DNA of 63,921 nt from CAYIYO01 sp964367715 (GTDB lineage: Bacteria; Chlamydiota; Chlamydiia; Chlamydiales; Criblamydiaceae), in NCBI GenBank assembly GCA_964367715.1, contig CAYIYO010000002.1, positions 1 through 63,921 of the forward strand. The letters run 5' to 3'. Below the pieces are notes generated by a model. That model had not been told where the DNA came from and made no database searches. It saw only the letters and a program-made list of their open reading frames with translations. Below, one piece after another: positions 44,827-52,495 of this stretch (positions are counted from its first letter, which is position 1; each line of letters starts with the position of its first letter). The translations under genes were made by a program, and so were the position numbers.

Positions 44827-45419
44827 CCACGACTATGCATGATCCATACAAACAAAACGTCTACTTATGCCGTCACGGAGAAACGATATGGACATTATCA
44901 GGTCAGCATACAAGTTTTACAGACCTTCCTCTCACCCAAAATGGAAGGCACCACTCTTCTTTTCTATCCATAGAGCTAGAAGGCCATTCATTTGCCGCAG
45001 TCTTTGTTAGTCCTTCGCAACGCGCACAAACGACATGTGAACTGGCAAAGTTGATGGACAAGGCGACCATTGATGCAGATCTTGCGGAGTGGCATTATGG
45101 AGAATATGAAGGGATGACAACTCCAGAAATTCGTAGAGATAATCCGGAGTGGTCGATATTTACTCACGGTGCTCCGGGTGGAGAATCTCCAGCCCAAGTG
45201 ACAGCGCGGGCGGATCGCATGATTGCTAAAATCAGAGCGATTGAAGGGGATGTTGCCTTGTTTTCTAGTGGTCACTTTTCGCGTGCATTGGCCGCGCGTT
45301 GGCTGGGTCTTCCCATAGAAGTTGCTCGACATTTTCAGCTTTTTATCGCGTCATTATCTATTCTTGCTTATGAAAGAGAGGTTTCAACAATCAAGTTATG
45401 GAATAAAAATAGTGAATAA
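44823..45419 (+). CDS. Histidine phosphatase family protein
   Basis: This 198-residue phosphoglycerate-mutase-like protein has YLCRHGET at residues 14-21 (catalytic His18), a SPSQRAQTTCELA motif, the general acid region LAEWHYGEYEGM and the second catalytic His in FSSGHFSRAL. It hydrolyses small phosphate esters; many relatives act on sugar phosphates or alpha-ribazole phosphate. The 4-bp overlap with the Nudix gene indicates one operon. The exact substrate is unknown. Confidence 0.9.
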   Translation: MTTTMHDPYKQNVYLCRHGETIWTLSGQHTSFTDLPLTQNGRHHSSFLSIELEGHSFAAVFVSPSQRAQTTCELAKLMDKATIDADLAEWHYGEYEGMTTPEIRRDNPEWSIFTHGAPGGESPAQVTARADRMIAKIRAIEGDVALFSSGHFSRALAARWLGLPIEVARHFQLFIASLSILAYEREVSTIKLWNKNSE

Positions 45420-45482
45420 TTTTTTTAACTTATTGATAATCAGTACAAAACTAAATTTAAAGATTAAAATTGATAGTGTTCC

Positions 45483-45513
45483 TATAATCCCAAATTAAGT
45501 AAAAGGGGTTACC
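45483..45513 (+). promoter_or_regulatory. -10 box and ribosome-binding site before the fatty-acid operon
   Basis: A perfect TATAAT lies at 45483-45488, and AAAAGGGG is about 6 bases before the ATG at 45514. No convincing -35 hexamer stands at the right distance. This spacer of about 94 bp separates the phosphatase gene from the fatty-acid genes and probably starts a new transcript. Confidence 0.35.
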
Positions 45514-47283
45514 ATGGAGCATTTTAAAACAATTGCGGAAGTCCTGCGCTTTGCCGAGCGTCATTACTCTAATCCGCACGCTATGGGATACCAACCCGAA
45601 GGCAATGAATGGAAATACCTTTCAACACGCGAGTTTCTTGATGAAGTTAAATACCTTTCTTTAGGCCTTGTCACTCTTGGAATAAAAAAAGGAGAGATGG
45701 TAGGCATCTTAGCCAACAGCTCTCCTCGCTGGAGCATTGCCGACGTTGCCATTATGGTTGCAGGTGGAGTCACCGTCCCTCTCTTTGCTAATATTTCCGA
45801 TGAAAATTTCGAATTTGAGATAAATCAAACAGGATTAAAAACAATTTTTGTTTCTGGCGAAGAACAATGGGAAAAATTTGATCACCACGAAAGCTTGTTT
45901 AATCGAGCGATTAATTTATATGCCTCTGCCACACATCCCCATAAAGAACTGCGTTATGAAGCGCTCATCGAACAGGGGCGTGTGCTCTCAGAGAGGCAAC
46001 CTCATTTGTATGAGAAACTCCTTGATGCCCTCCAGCCCGATGACTTAGCAACAATCGTCTACACCAGCGGAAGCACCGGATTTCCTAAAGGGGCTTTACT
46101 AACGCAAAAAAATATCATCGGCCTTGTCCATACCGATCCCTTTAAATGGAATAAAGATAAAGATCTCTATTTAAGCATCCTTCCCTTAGCCCACATTTTT
46201 GCGCGCGCGCTTAATTTCATTATGCTCAGCTGGGGAGTTCCTGTCGTCTACCTACGCGATATTAAAATGGTGGGAGAAGTCTGTAGAGAACTTCATCCGT
46301 CCATCGTTGTCCTAGTTCCTCGTCTTCTAGAAAAAATTTATTCAAAAATGCTAGCCGGCGTGAACAATGCCGGATTTTTAAAGCGTACCATTGGCCACTG
46401 GGCATTTAATCTGGCAAATGATGAACATGAAAGTCTCTATAAGCAGCTTTTGCATCCGGTCGCAGACAAAGTTGTCTACTCTGCGCTACGCGACGCCCTC
46501 GGTGGCAATCTTCGTGTTGTCATCAGCGGAGGCGCAGCTCTAGATCCTCATCTCTACCACTTTTTTGTTGATATTGGATTACCCCTTATCGAAGGATGGG
46601 GACTTACAGAAGCAGCCACAGTCACATGCAATCGCTTAGAAAAGATAAAAATAGGAACAGTCGGACCTCCTTTCGACGGCATGCAAGTGAAGACAAGTGA
46701 TGAGGGCGAAATACTCGTCAAAGGTCCTATTGTAATGCAAGGATATTATAAAAATGCAGAGGCAACATCTAAAGCATTTACAGAAGACGGCTGGTTACGC
46801 ACAGGGGATAGGGGAGCGATCGATACCGACGGTTACGTCTCTTTGCAAGGGCGCATCAAAGAGCTCTATAAAACATCAACAGGAGAATACATTGCTCCGG
46901 TCCCTATCGAACAAGAGCTTTCTCGGGTCCCTTTCATCGATATGGCCGTCGTCATTGCAGACGGAAAAAAATTCGCTTCCTGTCTTCTTTTTCCTAATTT
47001 CGATGTGATCCACAGTCTTAAAGCTTCGCATGGAATGGAATTTTTAACGGACGAAGAATTTCTTCATAGCGACTTTGTCAAAACAGAAATGACGAAGCTC
47101 TTAAAAGATATCAATAGTCATCTGAACGATTGGGAAGGAGTCCACGCGTACCGCTTTATTTTAGAACTCCCTTCCATTGAAGGAGGCGAACTCACACCAA
47201 CAATGAAAATTCGCCGCAACGCAATAGAAAAAAAATATAAAGAATTAATCGATAGTATTTATCTGATTAAGGAGCACGTATGA
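45514..47283 (+). CDS. fadD: Long-chain acyl-CoA synthetase (AMP-binding)
   Basis: This 589-residue ANL-family enzyme has the P-loop YTSGSTGFPKGALLT near residue 183, ISGGAALDP, GWGLTEAATVTC, the LRTGDRGAIDTDGY hinge region and KELYKTSTGEYIAPVPIE. The last Lys-containing motif is typical of long-chain acyl-CoA synthetases (FAA/FadD15 type). It activates fatty acids to acyl-CoA. Its stop overlaps the thiolase start by 4 bp, so it heads a coupled fatty-acid operon, possibly using host-derived lipids. Confidence 0.93.
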   Translation: MEHFKTIAEVLRFAERHYSNPHAMGYQPEGNEWKYLSTREFLDEVKYLSLGLVTLGIKKGEMVGILANSSPRWSIADVAIMVAGGVTVPLFANISDENFEFEINQTGLKTIFVSGEEQWEKFDHHESLFNRAINLYASATHPHKELRYEALIEQGRVLSERQPHLYEKLLDALQPDDLATIVYTSGSTGFPKGALLTQKNIIGLVHTDPFKWNKDKDLYLSILPLAHIFARALNFIMLSWGVPVVYLRDIKMVGEVCRELHPSIVVLVPRLLEKIYSKMLAGVNNAGFLKRTIGHWAFNLANDEHESLYKQLLHPVADKVVYSALRDALGGNLRVVISGGAALDPHLYHFFVDIGLPLIEGWGLTEAATVTCNRLEKIKIGTVGPPFDGMQVKTSDEGEILVKGPIVMQGYYKNAEATSKAFTEDGWLRTGDRGAIDTDGYVSLQGRIKELYKTSTGEYIAPVPIEQELSRVPFIDMAVVIADGKKFASCLLFPNFDVIHSLKASHGMEFLTDEEFLHSDFVKTEMTKLLKDINSHLNDWEGVHAYRFILELPSIEGGELTPTMKIRRNAIEKKYKELIDSIYLIKEHV

Positions 47284-48560
47284 AAGAACGCATCGCAATC
47301 ATTGCCGGAGTCCGCACTCCCTTTTGTAAAGCCAATGGAATCCTTAAAGAGATGGAGGCAGACGATCTCGGGGCGTTTGCTGTGAGAGAACTAATGGCAC
47401 GCACAGGGGTCGCTCCCAGCCAAGTCGACGAACTGATTTTTGGAAATGTCTTACAACCTCCTCACGCAACAAATATCGCCCGTGTCCTCGCCGTAAAAGG
47501 AGGCTTATTAGAAAAAACCCCCGCTTTTACTGTTAATCGTAACTGCGCCTCGGGAATGGAAGCCATGGCGACCGCTTTTAACAAGATTCAATTGGATGAA
47601 GGAAAAGTGTTCGTCGTGGGTGGAACAGAATCGATGAGCAACTTTCCCATTCTAATCAGCAAACCTCTACGCGACTTCTTACAGCGTCTCTCAAAAGCGC
47701 GCGGATGGCAACAAAAGCTAAAAACACTATTCAGTTTCAGACTAGGATTTCTTAAACCGGAAGTTCCAAAAATTGCCGACCCGATCTGCGGCCTGACGAT
47801 GGGGCAAACAGCGGAGCTGGTCGCACGCGATTTTAAAGTGACACGTAAAGAGCAAGACTACTTTGCTTTCATCAGCCAAGAACGCGCCGCAAAAGCACGA
47901 AAAGATGGACGCTTTGGAGAAGAAATCATCCCAATGCCCTACGCTCCAATCTACGAAAAAATTCAAGATACAGACGATGGGCCACGTGACAATCAAACAA
48001 TGGAAGACCTAAAAAAACTCTCTCCCGCCTTTGACAAGCTAACAGGAACAGTGACAGCAGGAAACAGCAGTCAAGTCACCGACGGTGCTGTGGCTTTACT
48101 CATTATGTCAGAATCCAAAGCAAAAGAATTAGGACTAAAACCGCTAGGATACTTTACAGACTACGCCTTTGCCGGTCTTGATCCTTCGCGCATGGGCCTA
48201 GGTCCAGTTTTCGCAACGTCAAAACTCCTCGAACAGACAGGGCTAAAGCTAGAAGATTTCGATCTCATCGAAATCAACGAGGCCTTCGCCGCACAAGTCC
48301 TCGGCTGTGTCAAAGCCTTTGCCTCCGACGATTTTGCCAAAAAATTCTTGGGGCGTGAAAAGGCAATGGGAAGAATCGAGATGGAAAAACTGAATGTCAA
48401 CGGCGGAGCGATCGCTCTCGGACACCCGCTAGGAGCCTCAGGCGCACGTCTCATCTTAACATTATTATTAGAACTAAAACGTAGAAACAAAAAACGCGGC
48501 CTAGCTGCCCTCTGCATCGGCGGCGGTCAAGGCGAAGCTGCACTGGTAGAGGTAGAATAA
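47280..48560 (+). CDS. fadA: Acetyl-CoA acyltransferase (3-ketoacyl-CoA thiolase)
   Basis: The 426-residue thiolase has the active-site Cys at about residue 89 (NRNCASGMEAM), the His motif GGAIALGHPLGASGAR (about 375-390) and the second Cys in CIGGGQGEA (about 411). It removes acetyl-CoA from 3-ketoacyl-CoA in beta-oxidation. The length and internal insertion after residue 120 resemble FadI/HADHB-type thiolases. It overlaps both neighbours, by 4 bp upstream and 1 bp downstream. Confidence 0.94.
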   Translation: MKERIAIIAGVRTPFCKANGILKEMEADDLGAFAVRELMARTGVAPSQVDELIFGNVLQPPHATNIARVLAVKGGLLEKTPAFTVNRNCASGMEAMATAFNKIQLDEGKVFVVGGTESMSNFPILISKPLRDFLQRLSKARGWQQKLKTLFSFRLGFLKPEVPKIADPICGLTMGQTAELVARDFKVTRKEQDYFAFISQERAAKARKDGRFGEEIIPMPYAPIYEKIQDTDDGPRDNQTMEDLKKLSPAFDKLTGTVTAGNSSQVTDGAVALLIMSESKAKELGLKPLGYFTDYAFAGLDPSRMGLGPVFATSKLLEQTGLKLEDFDLIEINEAFAAQVLGCVKAFASDDFAKKFLGREKAMGRIEMEKLNVNGGAIALGHPLGASGARLILTLLLELKRRNKKRGLAALCIGGGQGEAALVEVE

Positions 48561-50761
48561 TGACAAATACATTCCAATTCGAAATAAATGCAAACAACAT
48601 CGCACGGCTGATATTCGATCTGCCTAACGAAAAAGTGAATACAATCTCTCCAGAAGTACTCGACGCTTTAGAAGAACAACTCGATACTCTCGCAAAAAAC
48701 AGGGCGATTCGTGCCCTAATGATCACCAGCGCAAAGAAAGACAGTTTTATTGCAGGAGCAAACCTAAAAGGCTTCGATGCGGTCTTCCATCAAAAAGGGG
48801 CGGCAGAAAAATTAATTGGGGGCGGACACCGTGTCTTCAATAAACTCTCCTCTCTTCCTTTTCCTACAATCGCTGTCATTGATGGAACGTGTCTCGGCGG
48901 GGGACTAGAACTCGCCCTTGCTTGTAATTATCGAGTCGTTTCAGATAATTCCAAAGCGCTTCTTGGCCTTCCAGAAACGCAGTTAGGGATCATTCCTGGA
49001 TGGGGTGGAACACAACGTCTTCCACGCTTAATCGGAATAGAACAAGCACTAGGAATGATTCTTTCCGGCAAACCGGTTAATGCGCAAAAAGCATTCAAAA
49101 TAAAAATTGTCGACGCGATCTTCCCAAAAGAATTCATAAATGAAAAAGCCGAAGACTTTGCAGAATACTGCCTTGCTTCAGAAAACCAAAAAGCGATCGC
49201 CAAAAAACGCGAACAAACAGGTTGGCGCTCAACTCTCATGGAAGGTAACTTTATCGGACGTTACCTGTTGTTTTCTATGGCACGTCGCAATGTTCTCGCA
49301 TTAACAAAAGGACATTATCCAGCTCCACTTGTTGCTCTCGATTTAATCAAACGCACCTACACCAAACCCCTTGCACAAGGGCTTAAAGAAGAAATCTGTA
49401 CATTCATTGCAGCAATTCCCAACGAATTTCGCAACGCCCCCAATTTGATCCATGTCTTCTTCGCGAGCGAAGAGGTGAAGAAAAATCCGGACCTCCCCCC
49501 AGGAGCACACGCAAAAAAAGTAGAAAGCGCTGCCGTCATCGGAGCAGGGACAATGGGAGCGGGGATTGTCTGGCTCTTCACCAATAGCGATATCCCTGTC
49601 CGCTTCAAAGACGTCAGCTGGGCTGCAATAGGAAAAGGTTATGGAGTCATTCGCCAAATCTACCATAAAATGCTAAAAAGCCGAAAATTGCGCTCCGAAG
49701 AAATGAGCCGAAAATTTTTACTTGCCAGCGGTACAATCGACTACACAGGATTCTCCCATGTCGATCTTGTCATCGAAGCCGCAGCAGAAAACTTAGAGCT
49801 AAAAAAACGGGTATTTGCTGAACTTGAAGAAGAAATTCCAAAAGACGCCATCTTAGCAACAAACACATCATCTCTAACGATCGATTCCATGGCCTCCTCA
49901 ATGAAGCATCCCGAACGCTTTGTCGGCATGCACTTCTTCAACCCCCCCAATAAAATGCCATTAGTGGAGGTCGTCGCAGGAAAACAAACGTCACCTAATA
50001 CGCTAGCAACAGCAGTAGAGCTCTGCAAGCGCATGAAAAAGGTGCCAATCATCGTTAAAGACTGTCCCGGATTTCTGGTGAATAGAATCTTTGCCATCGC
50101 TGCCAATGAAGCGGGATGGATGCTACAAGAAGGGGTGACGATGGAGCGATTAGAGCGTCTCATCACGCGCTTTGGAATGCCTATGGGTCCTTTCACTCTT
50201 TCCGATGAAGTAGGAAATGACATCGCTTACAAAGTGTTCAGTGGATTTCACTCAGCATATGGCGAACGATTTCGTATGCCTAAAATTTCAAAAGAAGTGT
50301 TTGATGAGCATTTTTTTGGAAAAAAATCAGGTACCGGCTACTTCCTCTATAAAGGTAAAAAAGCGGAGGAAAATCCTGAAATAAAGAAATTATTACAAAA
50401 AAATTCCTTTCCAAAACGTGACGTATCCGATCAAGATGTTGTCGAACGCTTTGTCTTTGGCATGATCAATGAAGCCTCCCGCTGTCTAGAAGAAGGCGTC
50501 GTTAAAAATGCAACGCACCTTGACATTGCACTCATCTATGGAATGGGATTCCCTCCTTTCAGAGGAGGACTACTTCGTTATGCCGACAGCATAGGCAGCC
50601 GTGCGATTGTAGAAAAACTCAATGTTTTTCAAAAAGCATACGGAGAGCGCTTTACCCCTTCCAACTTATTAGTGGAGATGGCCGCTACAAACAGAAAGTT
50701 TTATGGTGAGCAGAATGCCAACCGTCTTTCATCAAACACACCAGAATTGGCATTGAAATAG
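48560..50761 (+). CDS. fadB: Fatty acid oxidation multienzyme: enoyl-CoA hydratase/3-hydroxyacyl-CoA dehydrogenase
   Basis: The 733-residue fusion has an enoyl-CoA hydratase domain (about 1-200: FIAGANLKGF, GTCLGGGLELALACNYRV, ETQLGIIPGWGGTQRLPRL). The 3-hydroxyacyl-CoA dehydrogenase NAD domain (about 325-500) has GAGTMGAGI, EAAAENLELKKRVF, NTSSLTI and GMHFFNPPNKMPLVEVV, and the C-terminal domains end near 733. It catalyses hydration and oxidation of enoyl-CoA. The start is inside the thiolase stop codon (TAATG). An acyl-CoA dehydrogenase, needed for the first step, is not in this window. Confidence 0.95.
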   Translation: MTNTFQFEINANNIARLIFDLPNEKVNTISPEVLDALEEQLDTLAKNRAIRALMITSAKKDSFIAGANLKGFDAVFHQKGAAEKLIGGGHRVFNKLSSLPFPTIAVIDGTCLGGGLELALACNYRVVSDNSKALLGLPETQLGIIPGWGGTQRLPRLIGIEQALGMILSGKPVNAQKAFKIKIVDAIFPKEFINEKAEDFAEYCLASENQKAIAKKREQTGWRSTLMEGNFIGRYLLFSMARRNVLALTKGHYPAPLVALDLIKRTYTKPLAQGLKEEICTFIAAIPNEFRNAPNLIHVFFASEEVKKNPDLPPGAHAKKVESAAVIGAGTMGAGIVWLFTNSDIPVRFKDVSWAAIGKGYGVIRQIYHKMLKSRKLRSEEMSRKFLLASGTIDYTGFSHVDLVIEAAAENLELKKRVFAELEEEIPKDAILATNTSSLTIDSMASSMKHPERFVGMHFFNPPNKMPLVEVVAGKQTSPNTLATAVELCKRMKKVPIIVKDCPGFLVNRIFAIAANEAGWMLQEGVTMERLERLITRFGMPMGPFTLSDEVGNDIAYKVFSGFHSAYGERFRMPKISKEVFDEHFFGKKSGTGYFLYKGKKAEENPEIKKLLQKNSFPKRDVSDQDVVERFVFGMINEASRCLEEGVVKNATHLDIALIYGMGFPPFRGGLLRYADSIGSRAIVEKLNVFQKAYGERFTPSNLLVEMAATNRKFYGEQNANRLSSNTPELALK

Positions 50762-50797
50762 CGCCGCCCTCAAAGCTTTTTGGATTTTTGTACGACC

Positions 50798-50849
50798 AGA
50801 AAAACAGTAGATGATCTCTTATTTTACTGAGTTTCTCTACTGTTTTTCT
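50798..50849. terminator. Bidirectional terminator candidate between fadB and the DASS gene
   Basis: A perfect 14-bp inverted repeat (AGAAAAACAGTAGA at 50798-50811; TCTACTGTTTTTCT at 50836-50849) with a 24-base loop lies between convergent genes. T-runs within the arms on both strands suit termination in both directions. A copy of the CTCTGTGGT short repeat follows at about 50861-50880. Confidence 0.65.
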
Positions 50850-50900
50850 CTCTGTATTCTCTTTGCGCTCTGTGGTCGTAACTCTTTGTTTTGTTAAAAT

Positions 50901-52301
50901 CTACCACCAACCGAGAAGCTTCCACCAGGCTCCACCGACAACGATCCATATCAAAATATTCACGAAGCTTATCATTAAACCGGATTGCCACCACGTCGTA
51001 ATTCGTACATAGCCCGTTCCAAACAACAGAGCTGCCTGTCCGCAGCTGTACTGTGTCAACGCTCCAAACAAGCTGCTATACGCAGCTAACAACAACGCAG
51101 CAAAGCCCGGAGGCGCTCCCATCGCAATTGACACACTTAAAAATGTAGCAAACATCCCGCCCACATGCGCAAGGTTGCTCGCAAACAGATAATGCGAATA
51201 AAAATAGGTCAAACTAAGAACGAGAAAGCCCCATGTCCAATGGAAACTTTCGACCTGTCCAACAAGTACAGTACTTAACCACACAGTAAATCCAAGCTTA
51301 CTCAACTGTGTCGCCATCGTCAGCAATGCAGCAAACCACACTAACGTTTCCCACGCTCCCGACTCATTCCGCACATCATCCCACGACAATACACCAGCAA
51401 GCATCAAAAGAACTAATCCGGTCATCGCAGTAATCGCAGGTAAAAGATCCAATGGCTGTGCAAAAATCCAAAGAACAAGCAATAAAACAAAGGTGGCGAG
51501 CATGATCCACTCCGCACGTTTCATCGGTCCCATCTCAAATAGCATCGCCCGCGCAATAGAGGGTGCATCGGGAGACTCTTTAATGTCGGGAGGGTAAATA
51601 TAATAAATCAACAAAGGGACGATTGCGAGGCTTACTAGCCCAGGAACAATACACGCAACCGCCCACCCCAACCACGTAATCTCCACTCCAAACTCTCGTG
51701 CGATATCGGAAATAAGTGGATTGGCCGACATACTAGTCATAAACATTGCACTGGTAATGCAAGACGATTGCATCGCAATCTTAATAAGAAAAGATCCCAT
51801 TCGACTTGCTGTTCCGTCATGGGGCTCACTATTATAACTCTTGGCTAACGCTTCAACGATAGGAAGAATAAGCCCTCCCGCACGCGCAGTCGAGCTAGGA
51901 ATCGCAGGGGAAAGAAGTAAATCTGTCGCAACAATGCCATACCCCAAGCCAAGAGTTTTTTTTCCTAGTATCAGCATGAAAAAATAACTGAGACGCGTTC
52001 CTAGTCCTGTCTTAATAAATCCACGCGCAACAAAAAAAGCAAAGACGACAAGCCAAACAGAGTTGTTACTAAATCCACTAAATGCCACTTCAAAAGACAA
52101 TGTCTTGGTTAACACTACCGCGGCAAGGCCAACAAGAGCCATCGCCCCCATCGGTAAAGGTTTAGCAATCATCCCAAAGATGGTCGCAATAAAAATCGCA
52201 AACAAATGCCATGCTTGTATCGACACGCCAGCAGGTGGCGTCATCACCCATAAAAGCAAACCGACAGAAAAAGTAAGAGCTAGCATTGCATATTTCATCA
52301 T
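50901..52301 (-). CDS. DASS family dicarboxylate/sodium symporter or antiporter
   Basis: From the ATG at 52301 (MMKYAMLALTFSV, with AGGAA upstream) the protein has about 466 residues and roughly 12-13 membrane segments. DASS/SLC13 signatures are GFSNNSVWLVVFAFFVARG, PSSTARAGGLILPI and a C-terminal YSSLFGALTQYSCGQAALL. Chlamydia has a related 2-oxoglutarate/malate translocator (CT204), so uptake of TCA-cycle dicarboxylates from the host is the best guess. The frame extends to 52370, but the extra residues have no hydrophobic signal. Confidence 0.9.
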   Translation of the reverse strand: MMKYAMLALTFSVGLLLWVMTPPAGVSIQAWHLFAIFIATIFGMIAKPLPMGAMALVGLAAVVLTKTLSFEVAFSGFSNNSVWLVVFAFFVARGFIKTGLGTRLSYFFMLILGKKTLGLGYGIVATDLLLSPAIPSSTARAGGLILPIVEALAKSYNSEPHDGTASRMGSFLIKIAMQSSCITSAMFMTSMSANPLISDIAREFGVEITWLGWAVACIVPGLVSLAIVPLLIYYIYPPDIKESPDAPSIARAMLFEMGPMKRAEWIMLATFVLLLVLWIFAQPLDLLPAITAMTGLVLLMLAGVLSWDDVRNESGAWETLVWFAALLTMATQLSKLGFTVWLSTVLVGQVESFHWTWGFLVLSLTYFYSHYLFASNLAHVGGMFATFLSVSIAMGAPPGFAALLLAAYSSLFGALTQYSCGQAALLFGTGYVRITTWWQSGLMISFVNILIWIVVGGAWWKLLGWW

Positions 52302-52370
52302 ATTAGTCGGTTCCTGAACGTGATTTGTTAATAAAAATATACGGTTCCGATAGTGTCTGAAAAAAATCAA

Positions 52371-52495
52371 TTTTTGACAACAAAGTAAGTAACTATTGGC
52401 ATCTACTTGATCAAAAATGCCAAACTCCAGGATCGCTACCGCGATGAAAACCTTATCAAAAGCACCGTGATAATTATATACGCAACTTAGGTTGT
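52371..52495. repeat. Spacer with an inverted copy of the left-edge repeat module
   Basis: The 125-bp spacer between the DASS gene and the HECT gene includes, at about 52400-52440, the reverse complement of positions 17-55 at the left edge of the window (shared CTACTTGATCAAAAATGCCA and ATCGCTACCGCGATG). No gene is present. Confidence 0.65.
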
